This document shows positions 18,435 through 27,517 of a stretch of 64,000 nt of DNA, one piece after another. The position numbers were made by a program, and so were the translations under genes. The notes under the pieces were generated by a model. The model saw only the letters and a program-made list of their open reading frames with translations. It did no database searches and was not told where the DNA came from. Every line of letters starts with the position of its first letter. Within the stretch, counting starts at the first letter, position 1. The stretch covers positions 69,915 through 133,914 of the forward strand of contig JBOGNO010000013.1 in assembly GCA_050747245.1 (NCBI GenBank), written 5' to 3'. This DNA comes from JBOGNO01 sp050747245. Its GTDB lineage: Bacteria; Acidobacteriota; Terriglobia; Acidiferrales; UBA7541.

Positions 18435-19577
18435 ATGGCGCTCGTAGTTGACGATCTTCTTCGCCGCGCGGTGGAGACCAAGGCTTCCGACCTTCACCTC
18501 AAGGTCGGCAATCATCCCTATTTGCGCATTGATGGCGTGCTGAATGGCCTCTCCGACGTCCCGCGCGTGACGCCGGAAGAAATGCTGTCCATGGCCTTCA
18601 GCATGATGACCAATCGCCAGAAACAGAAATTCAAGGAAACCGCGGAATTGGACATGGCTTACGGCGTGGCCGGCCTGGGCCGTTTCCGCGTCAACGTTTT
18701 TCAGCAGCGCGGCAACGTCGGCATGGTCCTGCGCGTGATTCCCACGAAGATTCGCACGATTGATGAGCTCGATTTGCCTCGCGTGCTCGATACCATATGC
18801 GAGGAGCAGCGTGGCCTGGTCCTTTGCACCGGCACCACTGGTTCGGGAAAATCCACCACCCTGGCCGCCATGATTGACCGCATCAATTCCGTGCGCGCCG
18901 AGCACGTCATCACCATCGAAGACCCCATCGAGTATTTGCACCGCGACAAGAAAGGCTTTATCAATCAGCGCGAAGTCGAAGTGGATACCGCGAGCTTTGC
19001 CACCGCTTTGCGTGCCGCGTTGCGCCAGGATCCCGATGTGGTGCTCGTCGGCGAAATGCGCGACCTGGAAACCATCCAGACTGCGTTGCTCGCCGCCGAA
19101 ACCGGCCACCTCGTTTTTTCAACGTTGCATACTCTCGACGCCACCGAAACCATTCAGCGCATCATCGCCGTCTTTCCTCCGCCGGAGCAGAAGCAGATTC
19201 GCCTGCAACTCGCCTCGACGCTCAAGGCCGTAATCAGCCAACGGCTGGTCCGCAAGGCCGATGGAGTCGGGCGCGTGCCCGCCGTCGAAGTCCTGATTTC
19301 CACCGGCTACATCCGCGATTGCATCATCAACCCCGATAAAACGCGCCTGATCCGCGACGCCATCGCCGCGGGCACTTCGCAGTACGGCATGCAGACGTTT
19401 GATCAGTCGCTCTTCGAGCTTTTCTCCCGGAATCTCATCACCCTCGAAGAAGCCCTTATGCGCGCTTCCAACGCCGATGAGTTCCGCCTGCGTGTTCAGG
19501 GCATTCGCTCTTCCGCCGATTCCGCCCGCGAAGATATGGAGCGTGCCATGGCGGAATTCGATCGTTCCCGCAAGTAG
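18435..19577 (+). CDS. pilT: Type IV pilus retraction ATPase PilT
   Basis: 380 residues. PilT hexamers depolymerise type IV pili for twitching motility. Features include the N-terminal PAS-like domain (ASDLHLKVGNHPYLRIDG), Walker A GTTGSGKST (about residue 138), the Asp box, Walker B VLVGEMRDLETI, the His box HLVFSTLHTLDATET, and the C-terminal AIRSP-like region (VPAVEVLISTGYIRDCI). The usual pilU or pilin genes are not adjacent. Confidence 0.94.
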   Translation: MALVVDDLLRRAVETKASDLHLKVGNHPYLRIDGVLNGLSDVPRVTPEEMLSMAFSMMTNRQKQKFKETAELDMAYGVAGLGRFRVNVFQQRGNVGMVLRVIPTKIRTIDELDLPRVLDTICEEQRGLVLCTGTTGSGKSTTLAAMIDRINSVRAEHVITIEDPIEYLHRDKKGFINQREVEVDTASFATALRAALRQDPDVVLVGEMRDLETIQTALLAAETGHLVFSTLHTLDATETIQRIIAVFPPPEQKQIRLQLASTLKAVISQRLVRKADGVGRVPAVEVLISTGYIRDCIINPDKTRLIRDAIAAGTSQYGMQTFDQSLFELFSRNLITLEEALMRASNADEFRLRVQGIRSSADSAREDMERAMAEFDRSRK

Positions 19578-19636
19578 ATTTTTCGATTCCTGCCCGTGCT
19601 CTTGCTTCGATCTGCCGGTGCCACTATCCTCATGCC

Positions 19637-20164
19637 GTGAGGAATTCCCCGCGCAAACTTTCGACCGAACAGGATCTTTACGCCTCCGCGCTTCGCGCCC
19701 TGATGCGCCGCGGCCATTCCATCTACGAAATGAAGAAATATCTCGAAGCGCGCGCCGAAGATAAATCCCTCGTCCGCGGCGTCCTCGATCGCCTGAAGAA
19801 ACAAAACTACCTTGACGATGCGCGTTACGCCCTCGAATGTGCGCGCATCTACGCCATCTCGCGCCGCCGCGGGCGTTTCCGCATTGCCCGCGATCTCCGC
19901 GCCCGCGGCCTTCCTGACCGCCACATCGAAGCCGCGCTGGAAGCCGTCTTCGCCGAGACCGACGAAGCCTCGCTCGTCCGCGCGCGCTTGAAGCGCCGCC
20001 TCGCGCAACGCCGCGGCCCGCTCGACGAGCGCGCCCGCGCCTCGCTCTATCGCAGCCTGCTCCGCGCCGGCTTCTCCTCAGACACCATTCGCGCCGAACT
20101 CCGCGCCGTCTCCGCCGTCGCTCTCGAGGAATTACCGGAACCCGAGGAACCTGAGGAACTCTAG
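19637..20164 (+). CDS. recX: Regulatory protein RecX
   Basis: 175 residues, GTG start. It has the three-helix repeats of RecX (YASALRALMRRGHSIYEMKKYL; LKKQNYLDDARYA; GRFRIARDLRARGLPDRHIEAAL), which insert into the RecA filament groove and limit RecA activity. The C-terminus is acidic and proline-rich (LEELPEPEEPEEL). It lies apart from recA, between pilT and alaS. The sequence is strongly Arg/Ala rich, consistent with the local GC bias. Confidence 0.9.
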   Translation: MRNSPRKLSTEQDLYASALRALMRRGHSIYEMKKYLEARAEDKSLVRGVLDRLKKQNYLDDARYALECARIYAISRRRGRFRIARDLRARGLPDRHIEAALEAVFAETDEASLVRARLKRRLAQRRGPLDERARASLYRSLLRAGFSSDTIRAELRAVSAVALEELPEPEEPEEL

Positions 20165-20266
20165 AGCAGCTTCGCAACCAACCCAGCTAGATTGCCGCCC
20201 CCGCGTCACACGCATCAAGTTAGCAGCGCTCCCGCAGTGACTTTCTCTCATCTGCATTTCATCATG

Positions 20267-20275
20267 TGCTATAAT
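20267..20275 (+). promoter_or_regulatory. Extended -10 promoter upstream of alaS
   Basis: TGCTATAAT, an extended -10 element identical in sequence to that before ilvE; no good -35 is seen. The transcript would start near 20282 and have a leader of about 310 bases before alaS. Confidence 0.45.
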
Positions 20276-20286
20276 TTGTCGATTAC

Positions 20287-20596
20287 ATGATGGAGTCGTT
20301 TTAACAAGAGGCCTTCAATAATCAACACCGTCACTGCGAAGCCCAAGACGCCGGATAAGCCTTCCAAACCGCCGAAATCGGCCCCAATTCTGCCCGCAAC
20401 ACACACCAAAACAGAAATCTCGCAACTCCTTGAAAACAAAGGGCAATCCAAAAGTCTAATCGAGACAAAACACGAAGTTAACTTTTCAACTTTTCGCGCC
20501 GAAAGCGCGCCATCGAAGCAGCCGAACTTTGCGTCGCCGCGCGCGCTTTGCGATAATCTGTGGCTTGAATTCGCAGTGTTCCCGAGGGCAATGTGA
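20287..20596 (+). other. alaS leader with possible frameshifted small ORF
   Basis: This 428-base gap between recX and alaS has no uninterrupted gene. It holds a five-codon ORF (ATG ATG GAG TCG TTT TAA at 20287-20304) followed in the +1 frame by about 97 open codons (FNKRPSIINTV onward, rich in Ser, Pro, Thr and Lys) whose TGA overlaps the alaS GTG start. The codon choice in that frame is only weakly biased, so coding is doubtful; the stretch could instead be a regulatory leader or a decayed gene. Confidence 0.25.
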
Positions 20597-23319
20597 CCGG
20601 TCACGAAATTCGCCGAAAATTTCTCGCGTTCTTCGAGCAGCGCGGTCATCGCGTGGTGCGCAGCTCCTCGCTCGTCCCGGCGAACGATCCCACGCTGCTT
20701 TTCACCAACGCCGGGATGAATCAGTTCAAGGACGTTTTCTTGGGGCTCGAGAAGCGCGACTACAACCGCGCCACCACCTGCCAGAAATGCGTTCGCGCCG
20801 GCGGCAAGCACAACGACCTCGAAAATGTCGGCTACACCAACCGCCACCTGACATTTTTCGAGATGCTCGGCAATTTCTCTTTCGGCGATTATTTCAAGGC
20901 GGACGCCATCGCCTTTGCCTGGGAACTCATCACTTCACCCAATTGCTTCGCAATTCCGAAAGAGAAACTCTTCGTCACGATTTTCAAAGGCGAAGCGGGC
21001 ATCGAGCGCGATTCCGAGGCTTACGACGGGTGGCTCGCCCAGGGAGTGTCCAAGGACCGTATCTATGAGTTTGGCAGCAGCGAAAATTTCTGGGCTATGG
21101 GTGAGACCGGCCCTTGCGGCCCTTGCAGCGAAATCTACTATGACATGGGCCCCGCCGCTTCGGACAAAGGCCATCCGGAATGCGCCCTGGGCTGCGATTG
21201 CGGCCGCTATGTCGAAATCTGGAACCTCGTTTTCATGCAGTTCAATCGCCTGCCCGCCGTGACGGGCGACGCAGAGGGCGTTCTCAATCCTCTTCCCCGC
21301 CCTTCCGTAGATACGGGCGCCGGCCTCGATCGCCTCACCTCCGTCCTCCAGGGCAAGATCAGCATTTTCGATACGGATTTATTTCAGCCGCTGATGTCGC
21401 GCGCCGCCGAACTCTCGGGAGCCTCACTCGGCGACACGAAGTCCGCGCCATCGCTGCGAATTCTGGCCGATCACAGCCGCGCGGCGACGTTTCTCATCTC
21501 CGACGGCGTGATCCCTTCGAATGAGGGACGCGGATACGTTCTGCGAAAAATCCTGCGCCGCGCGATTGATCACGGCCGCAAACTAGGAATTGACAGGCCA
21601 TTTCTCGTTGAGATGGCTTCGAAAGTCACCGAAGAAATGAAGTCCGCATATCCCGAGCTTGTCGATTTGTTTGACCATGTTTCAAAAACGCTTGTCGCCG
21701 AGGAAGAAAAATATTCGCGCTTGATGGTGCCTGCAGTGGATCGTTTCGCCGCGAGGCTGGAATCAAAGGCGAAATCGCGTTCCGGCGAATTCAACCGAAT
21801 CGATGGTGCCGACCTGTTCTTCGCATACGACACGCTGGGGTTGCGCCCCGATTTCATACGCGATCTGGCGCAGGAACACGGCTGGCAAATCTCCGGCGAC
21901 GCGGATCAAAGCTTTGAAGAAGAACTCAAAAAGCAGCGCGAACGCGCGAAGGCTTCCTGGAAAGGCGCGGCGAAGGAAGCCGCCAATCCGGCGTTTGCCC
22001 GGCTCGCGGAAACTTTCAAAACCGAGCCCGACTTCTACTTCGGCACCAGCACGCGCGATTGCCGCATCGAAGCCATCGTCACGCGCAAGGGCCAAGTGAA
22101 CGAAATTCCCGCCGGCGCGGAAGCGGAAGTCGTTCTCGATCGCTCCGCGATTTACGCCGAATCCGGCGGACAGGTTGCCGATACCGGCGCGTTTTTCGAC
22201 AATTCCGAATCCCTTGCAGTCGCCGAAGTGCGCGGCGCGTATTATCCCGTCGCTGGATTGATTGCCCATCGCATCGTCGCCAGAGAAAAATTGCAGGTCG
22301 GAGATCGCGTGGCCACCGTCGCGGACGCCGCGCGCCGCGCTCGCAACAAACGCAATCATACGGCGACGCACTTGATGCACGCCGCGCTGCGCAATATTCT
22401 GGGCACGCACGTCAAGCAGGCAGGCTCACTCGTCGCGCCGGAGCATCTGCGTTTCGATTTTTCGCATTTCGAAGCCGTCGAACACCGTGAGCTCGAGGAA
22501 ATCGAACAGCAAGTGAACGAAGAAATCCTGCGCGACCTGGAAATCCGCACGGACATCGCCAGCCTCGACGAGGCGCTCGCTTCCGGCGCGCTGGCCTTCT
22601 TCGGCGACAAGTATCCCGAGAGCAACGTCCGCGTTGTCACCATTGCCGATGATTCCTACGCGCGCGGATTTTACAGCAAGGAGCTTTGCGGCGGCACGCA
22701 CACAAACCGCACCGGCGAAATTGGCGTATTCAAAATACAGAGCGAGCAATCTGTCGCCGCTGGCGTGCGCCGCATCGACGCTGTCACCGGAGATGCGGCT
22801 CTCACAAATTACCAGCAGGCTTATGCAACCCTGCGCGATCTGGCAGCGCGACTGAAATCTGCTCCTGCCGAATTGCCCGCGGCCATTGAGCGCCTTGAGG
22901 AACAAACGCGCCAGCTCGAGAAGCAATTGGAGGCGCACAAACGAAAATCCGCGCACTCGATGGTGGATTCACTGGCCCAAGAGACCCGAACGGTGAAAAA
23001 TGTCAAAGTTCTGGCCTCCCGCGTCTCCGGCCTCGACCGTGAAGGCATGCGCCAGCTCGTTGACGCCCTTCGCCAAAGGCTTGGTTCCGGCGTAGTGGTC
23101 CTAATATCGGGCGAAGACGGGAAAGTCTCTCTAATCACAGGAGTTACAAAGGATCTTACGCCACGCGTTCACGCCGGTAAGATAATACAGGAGTTAGCCC
23201 GCCTCGTCGGCGGCTCAGGCGGTGGCAGGCCGGACCTAGCAGAGGCTGGCGGAAAAGACACATCCGGCATAGAAATGGCTATCGCGCGGGTGGTTCCGTT
23301 GCTGGAGGGAATGTTATAA
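20593..23319 (+). CDS. alaS: Alanine--tRNA ligase
   Basis: 908 residues, GTG start. Domains in order: class II catalytic core (GHRVVRSSSLVP, NAGMNQFKDVFLG, EILG-type motifs), tRNA recognition region, the editing domain with zinc residues HTATHLMHAAL (about residue 595) and CGGTHTNRTGEIG (about residue 700), and the C-terminal DHHA1 domain with GGSGGGRPDLAEAGG. It charges tRNA-Ala and clears mischarged Ser/Gly. The length is normal and no domain is missing. Confidence 0.97.
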   Translation: MTGHEIRRKFLAFFEQRGHRVVRSSSLVPANDPTLLFTNAGMNQFKDVFLGLEKRDYNRATTCQKCVRAGGKHNDLENVGYTNRHLTFFEMLGNFSFGDYFKADAIAFAWELITSPNCFAIPKEKLFVTIFKGEAGIERDSEAYDGWLAQGVSKDRIYEFGSSENFWAMGETGPCGPCSEIYYDMGPAASDKGHPECALGCDCGRYVEIWNLVFMQFNRLPAVTGDAEGVLNPLPRPSVDTGAGLDRLTSVLQGKISIFDTDLFQPLMSRAAELSGASLGDTKSAPSLRILADHSRAATFLISDGVIPSNEGRGYVLRKILRRAIDHGRKLGIDRPFLVEMASKVTEEMKSAYPELVDLFDHVSKTLVAEEEKYSRLMVPAVDRFAARLESKAKSRSGEFNRIDGADLFFAYDTLGLRPDFIRDLAQEHGWQISGDADQSFEEELKKQRERAKASWKGAAKEAANPAFARLAETFKTEPDFYFGTSTRDCRIEAIVTRKGQVNEIPAGAEAEVVLDRSAIYAESGGQVADTGAFFDNSESLAVAEVRGAYYPVAGLIAHRIVAREKLQVGDRVATVADAARRARNKRNHTATHLMHAALRNILGTHVKQAGSLVAPEHLRFDFSHFEAVEHRELEEIEQQVNEEILRDLEIRTDIASLDEALASGALAFFGDKYPESNVRVVTIADDSYARGFYSKELCGGTHTNRTGEIGVFKIQSEQSVAAGVRRIDAVTGDAALTNYQQAYATLRDLAARLKSAPAELPAAIERLEEQTRQLEKQLEAHKRKSAHSMVDSLAQETRTVKNVKVLASRVSGLDREGMRQLVDALRQRLGSGVVVLISGEDGKVSLITGVTKDLTPRVHAGKIIQELARLVGGSGGGRPDLAEAGGKDTSGIEMAIARVVPLLEGML

Positions 23320-23340
23320 TTGCCTTAGCGCCAGAAGCTT

Positions 23341-23377
23341 ACGCTTGGGAGCATATTTCCCTAGGCGTAGTTTCTTT
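23341..23377 (+). terminator. Probable terminator after alaS
   Basis: A stem of about ten pairs (ACGCTTGGGA with TCCC-T-AGGCGT, one bulged base and one G-U pair) with a short AT-rich loop is followed by TTTCTTT. Confidence 0.45.
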
Positions 23378-23414
23378 GTCGCTTGGAAGTGGTTCTGTCT
23401 TCTCCAGGACGGAG

Positions 23415-24119
23415 ATGAAAAAGAACCCCAGCATCTGCATCTTCGCTCTAGCGGGTTTTATTCTGGGACTCGGACTTCCCGTCCGGGCGCAGATAGCATC
23501 CCAAGTGGATGAGCATGGGAAGTTTGTCTTCGTGAATGCTGATCCGCCCGCTGGACACCGCTCGGTTCAAAGTTCCGCGTCACGGAATGTTCGGTTTCGG
23601 TTTTCCCCAAAGCAGCCGAACACTCCCCCAGCGCCAGCGCTTCTTCCCGATAACCTCGAGCGGATCGTGCAGCACGCCGCGGAAAAAAACCGCCTCGACC
23701 CAGCCTTGGTCAAAGCAGTCATAGGCGTCGAATCGGGCGGTAACCCCGGCGCGGTTTCGCGAAAGGGTGCTATGGGGTTGATGCAGTTGGTTCCGTCCAC
23801 CGCAGAGAGCCTTGGCGTCAACAACGCGTTTGATCCGGCTCAGAATGTGGAAGCAGGCACGCGCTATCTCAAGTCGCTTCTGGAGCGGTACAATGGCGAC
23901 TTGACGAAATCCCTGGCCGCTTACAATGCCGGCGAGGGAGCTGTGGAACGCTACGGCGGCGTGCCAAATTTTCCGGAGACGCGTGCATACGTCGAGCGAG
24001 TGACAGACACCTACTTCCAGCCCGGGTCCGGCCGTCTTCCTTCAGCTTGGAGCGCTCCCACGCGCCCCATCCGGAAAACGGTGGATGAAAAAGGCCGGGT
24101 GGTTTTCACCAACGAATGA
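23415..24119 (+). CDS. Lytic transglycosylase (SLT domain)
   Basis: About 234 residues from the ATG at 23415, chosen because a signal peptide (MKKNPSICIFALAGFILGLG, cleaved near PVRA) begins there. The SLT domain carries the catalytic Glu in KAVIGVESGGNPGAVSRKGAMGLMQL and the downstream LAAYNAGEGAVERYGG. It cleaves peptidoglycan glycan strands with anhydro-muramic product formation. Short DUF4124-like motifs flank the catalytic domain on both sides: VDEHGKFVFVN near the N-terminus and VDEKGRVVFTNE at the end. Its stop overlaps the amidase start (ATGA), so the two cell-wall enzymes are co-translated. Confidence 0.93.
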   Translation: MKKNPSICIFALAGFILGLGLPVRAQIASQVDEHGKFVFVNADPPAGHRSVQSSASRNVRFRFSPKQPNTPPAPALLPDNLERIVQHAAEKNRLDPALVKAVIGVESGGNPGAVSRKGAMGLMQLVPSTAESLGVNNAFDPAQNVEAGTRYLKSLLERYNGDLTKSLAAYNAGEGAVERYGGVPNFPETRAYVERVTDTYFQPGSGRLPSAWSAPTRPIRKTVDEKGRVVFTNE

Positions 24120-26071
24120 TCCGTATTCGGCGAGCTACCAGCCCCACAAATCGGCGCTCACGGATCGCAATTTTTGCGGCCGTCGTGCTGGTGTGCCTTG
24201 CGTCCGGCGCCATCGCCCAGCAGAAAAAAGCGGCGGCGCGCGCGCAGTTTGAACGTGCGGAGAAATTACGCACGGCTCTCGAAGGCCAGCCACTGCAGCT
24301 ACGGACTCTTCGCGAATTTCAGAACGCTGTTTCCGCTTTTCACAAAGTCTATCTGATCACGCCGCATGCTGTGGAGGTTCCGCCTGCGCTCATGGCCGAA
24401 GCGGAGCTTTACCAGGAAATGGGCCGCCAGTTTGATCCGCAATATTTTCAGAACTCGATTGATTCCTATCGTTTTTTGATCAAGGAATATCCGTCCTCCC
24501 GCTATCGCGCCGATGCCCTCTTTACTCTGGCGCAGATTCAACAACAGGACCTGGAACATCTCGACGACGCGGAGTCCAGTTTTCGGGAGTTTTTGCAGCG
24601 TTTCCCAACTTCTCCGAAAGCGGATGACGCGCGACAGGCCATCATGGAAATCGCGGACGCCCGCGATAAAGCTTCGCAGCCCGCGTCGAACGCCAAGCTG
24701 GCCAAGGAGCGCGCGCAGGACCAGGGACTCCCGCGCGTAACCAACATCCGCACGTGGAACGCGGAAAATTACACGCGCATCGTCGTGGACCTCGAAGGAT
24801 CCGTTAAATACGAATCCGCGCGGATCAAAAATCCCGACCGGATTTTCTTCGATCTCTCGCGCGCGCGCCTCAGCCCCGCGCTTTCCGGAAAGACTTTCGA
24901 TCTAAGCGGCGGATATCTTCGCGGCATTCGGCTGGCACAAAATCAAAAGGGCGTCGTGCGGTTGGTGCTCGATGTTTCGAGCGTCAAGGATTATTCCGCT
25001 TTCCTGCTTCCCAATCCGTACCGCCTGGTGATTGATGTGCACGGCGAAACGCTCACTGCGTCGAAGAATTCGCCGGGAGCAACCGCGCACGAGACGCAGG
25101 TCCCCGCGGAGCCGAAACCCACAGAAAAAGGCGCCGGCGAGAATAATTCGAGCAACGCGGATGCCGAAAGCGCCTCCGCTTCTTCGCCTCCCGCGCATGA
25201 AGATTTTCCACCGGAGCGAACAACTTCAAAAACTTCCAAGAAGACCGGCGGCGCGACGGCTTCGGTAACGCCCCCCAAACCCACGCACGACGGCGAGCGC
25301 TCTCTCACGCGCACGCTGGGATTGAAAATCAATCGCATCGTAATTGATCCCGGTCACGGCGGACAGGATACCGGGACGATTGGTCCGCACGGCGTGATGG
25401 AAAAAGACATCTGCCTCGATGTGGGCCTGCGGCTCGGCAAGCTCATCGAAGAAAAACTCCCTGGCGCGGAAGTGATTTATACGCGGCGCGACGATACGTT
25501 CGTGCCTCTCGAACAGCGCACGGCCATCGCCAATCAAGAGCACGCGGATCTCTTCATCTCCGTGCATGCCAACTCCAGCCAGGATCACGCGGCCCGCGGC
25601 GTGGAAACGTATTACCTGAATTTCGCCACATCCGGCGACGCAATGGAAGTTGCCGCGCGCGAAAACGCCCTCTCGGATTCTTCCGTTCACGATTTGCAAA
25701 ACATCCTTCAAAAAATCGCGCGCAATGACAAAATCGAGGAATCCAAGGAGCTTGCCGGGGACATTCAGGACGCTCTCGTGAAGCGCCTGCAGCAATCCGG
25801 CGCGGGAGAAAAAAGCCGCGGCGTGAAGAAGGCCCCCTTCGTCGTCCTGATTGGCGCGAACATGCCTTCGGTACTCTCCGAGATTTCTTTCTTGAGCAAC
25901 CCGGCCGATGAAAAACTGCTCCGGCGCGGAGAACAGCGCGAAAAAGTCGCCGAAGGAATTTTCCGCGGTATCGAGAGCTATCTGCAAAGCTTAAACAGCG
26001 TGGCTTCCTCCCACCAGAAGCTGGTATCAGAAAAACAAGATCGCATGGCATCTTCCGGGAACCCAAAGTAG
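24116..26071 (+). CDS. AMIN-domain N-acetylmuramoyl-L-alanine amidase
   Basis: 651 residues. Order: signal peptide (to about residue 35), helical TPR/YbgF-like region (about 40-190), AMIN domain (VTNIRTWNAENYTRIVVDLEG onward, about 200-310), a disordered Pro/Glu/Ser linker, then Amidase_3 with zinc ligands in IDPGHGG, MEKD and SVHANSS and the catalytic Glu in SEISFLSN. It removes the stem peptide from muramic acid in the periplasm. The TPR-like start is unusual for AmiC-type enzymes and may serve a regulator. It is coupled by a 4-base overlap to the lytic transglycosylase. Confidence 0.93.
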   Translation: MIRIRRATSPTNRRSRIAIFAAVVLVCLASGAIAQQKKAAARAQFERAEKLRTALEGQPLQLRTLREFQNAVSAFHKVYLITPHAVEVPPALMAEAELYQEMGRQFDPQYFQNSIDSYRFLIKEYPSSRYRADALFTLAQIQQQDLEHLDDAESSFREFLQRFPTSPKADDARQAIMEIADARDKASQPASNAKLAKERAQDQGLPRVTNIRTWNAENYTRIVVDLEGSVKYESARIKNPDRIFFDLSRARLSPALSGKTFDLSGGYLRGIRLAQNQKGVVRLVLDVSSVKDYSAFLLPNPYRLVIDVHGETLTASKNSPGATAHETQVPAEPKPTEKGAGENNSSNADAESASASSPPAHEDFPPERTTSKTSKKTGGATASVTPPKPTHDGERSLTRTLGLKINRIVIDPGHGGQDTGTIGPHGVMEKDICLDVGLRLGKLIEEKLPGAEVIYTRRDDTFVPLEQRTAIANQEHADLFISVHANSSQDHAARGVETYYLNFATSGDAMEVAARENALSDSSVHDLQNILQKIARNDKIEESKELAGDIQDALVKRLQQSGAGEKSRGVKKAPFVVLIGANMPSVLSEISFLSNPADEKLLRRGEQREKVAEGIFRGIESYLQSLNSVASSHQKLVSEKQDRMASSGNPK

Positions 26072-26098
26072 AATCCGAGTGTCTAATTAGCGAAGCCC

Positions 26099-27220
26099 AT
26101 GCGGCGCATAATTCCACTGGTATTTGCTTTTCTTTTGGTAGCGGCCGTTCCAGCTGCGGGCCAGACCATTTTGCCTTCTGGCTTTGCCGGATGGACCGCA
26201 GCTGCTCCCTCGAACGGAACTGCGAGCATGGATTACCTCCCTGCGGGTCTCTCACAGGAAATGCTGGAATACGAAACTCTGGAGGCGGAGCGCCAGGTAT
26301 ATTCCCGTGGTTCGGATCAACTCACGGTCACACTTTACCGGATGAAGGATCCTTCCGGCGCCTATGGGGCTTATTCGTTCCTTCGGACGGAGGACATGCG
26401 CCGCGCACAGTTCACGGAACACTCTGCGGCGTCCCCTAGTCGGGCGCTAATCCTGACGGGAAATCTGCTTCTCGATGTATCTGGACCTATTCTCGCGTCT
26501 GTGGATGCCGATCTGCGAGCGCTCATACAGGATGTCACGGCTCACGCCGCGCAGGGACTCTACCCCGATCTTTGGCAGCATCTGCCCACGGAAGGGTTTG
26601 TCGAGCGCTCAGATCGCTATTTCCTTGGCCCCATCGCTTTTCAGCACGAAACGCAACTTGCATCCGGTGATTGGCTGGGATTTTCCGCCGGCGCGGAAGC
26701 GGAGCTCGCCCACTATCGGATTCGAGGACAGGAGATGACCCTAGTGCTCGCCGATTTCCCCACTCCGCAAGTCGCCGAGCAGCGGCTGAAGCAGTTGAGC
26801 AACATGTTTGACGTGGAGGATACATCAGCCTCGCCTGACACGACTCCCGCCAGTGACGCGCGCCCGCGGATCTTCGCCAAACGCGATTTGACGCTGTTGG
26901 CCATCGTGCTCAATGCGCGCTCACAAAAAGATGCCGATGCGATTCTCTCTCGAGTCCATTCCGGCACGGAACTTACGTGGAACGAACCCAGCTTCGAATT
27001 CTCGGATCCTTCCGTGGGACGAATGCTTGTCGGCGTGTTCGTTGGTACTGGTGTGCTTTGTCTCTTTGTGCTGGTCGCAAGCCTGGCGTTTGGCGGATTC
27101 CGGCTCGCAGTGAAGAGGTTGGCACCCGGAGCCCTGTTTGACCGACCCAGTTCTATGGATATTTTGCAGCTCGGCCTGTCAAGCAAACCTATAGATTCAA
27201 AAGACTTCTACTCTAAGTAA
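26099..27220 (+). CDS. DUF6599-like secreted/membrane protein
   Basis: 373 residues. A cleavable signal peptide (PLVFAFLLVAAVPAAGQ) leads into a two-lobed domain with WTAAAPS, YRMKDPSGAYGAYSFLR and SDRYFLGPIAF, matching the DUF6599 family known mainly from Acidobacteriota. A single TM helix follows (MLVGVFVGTGVLCLFVLVAS, about residues 312-335), then a cytoplasmic tail. It is therefore anchored with most of the protein outside. Its function is unknown; the cell-wall gene neighbours suggest an envelope role but do not prove it. Confidence 0.85.
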   Translation: MRRIIPLVFAFLLVAAVPAAGQTILPSGFAGWTAAAPSNGTASMDYLPAGLSQEMLEYETLEAERQVYSRGSDQLTVTLYRMKDPSGAYGAYSFLRTEDMRRAQFTEHSAASPSRALILTGNLLLDVSGPILASVDADLRALIQDVTAHAAQGLYPDLWQHLPTEGFVERSDRYFLGPIAFQHETQLASGDWLGFSAGAEAELAHYRIRGQEMTLVLADFPTPQVAEQRLKQLSNMFDVEDTSASPDTTPASDARPRIFAKRDLTLLAIVLNARSQKDADAILSRVHSGTELTWNEPSFEFSDPSVGRMLVGVFVGTGVLCLFVLVASLAFGGFRLAVKRLAPGALFDRPSSMDILQLGLSSKPIDSKDFYSK

Positions 27221-27333
27221 TCGCGAGACTTAGGGGGAGGCTCTTGTTGCGTACCCCTCAGTATCCCCGGTCTATTCTCATAATTAAAAGAAAATGAAAG
27301 ACTTAACGATTTCCACTGAAACGTGATTCGCTC

Positions 27334-27361
27334 TTGACTTATTTGGGGACCCTCTTTTAGA
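27334..27361 (+). promoter_or_regulatory. Promoter-like element in the 27.2-27.5 kb gap
   Basis: TTGACT (27334-27339), 16-base spacer, TTTAGA (27356-27361), lying about 60 bases before a terminator hairpin and not followed by a gene. Confidence 0.4.
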
Positions 27362-27367
27362 CTGCCC

Positions 27368-27457
27368 CTGAGGAAAGAGTTCTGCGGCCATCCGCGCATT
27401 GGCCAACGGCTTTTCTCCCCGCGAAGGCCCAGCCGAAAGGATGGGCCTTCTGTTTTC
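27368..27457 (+). ncRNA. Candidate small RNA
   Basis: The 297-base gap between convergent genes (DUF6599 and phosphofructokinase) contains a promoter-like pair and, 60 bases further on, a strong intrinsic terminator. The roughly 90-base transcript would include a GC-rich segment (CTGCGGCCATCCGCGCATTGG) and no ORF. It matches no family I can name. The terminator might equally serve the DUF6599 gene. Confidence 0.3.
27423..27456 (+). terminator. Intrinsic terminator
   Basis: Perfect nine-pair stem GAAGGCCCA / TGGGCCTTC with a ten-base loop, followed by TGTTTT on the plus strand. It lies downstream of DUF6599 and may be shared with the convergent phosphofructokinase gene, though the minus strand lacks a T-tract. 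Confidence 0.75.
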
Positions 27458-27517
27458 ATAGCGTCCGGAAAAGTTCGCTGCGGACCTCCAACCGCGGCAT
27501 CCATCCGACACGTGATC

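Noticed and set aside
23310..23325. TATAAT at the alaS stop codon as a promoter for the transglycosylase
   Set aside because: No -35 element at proper spacing, and a likely terminator follows.
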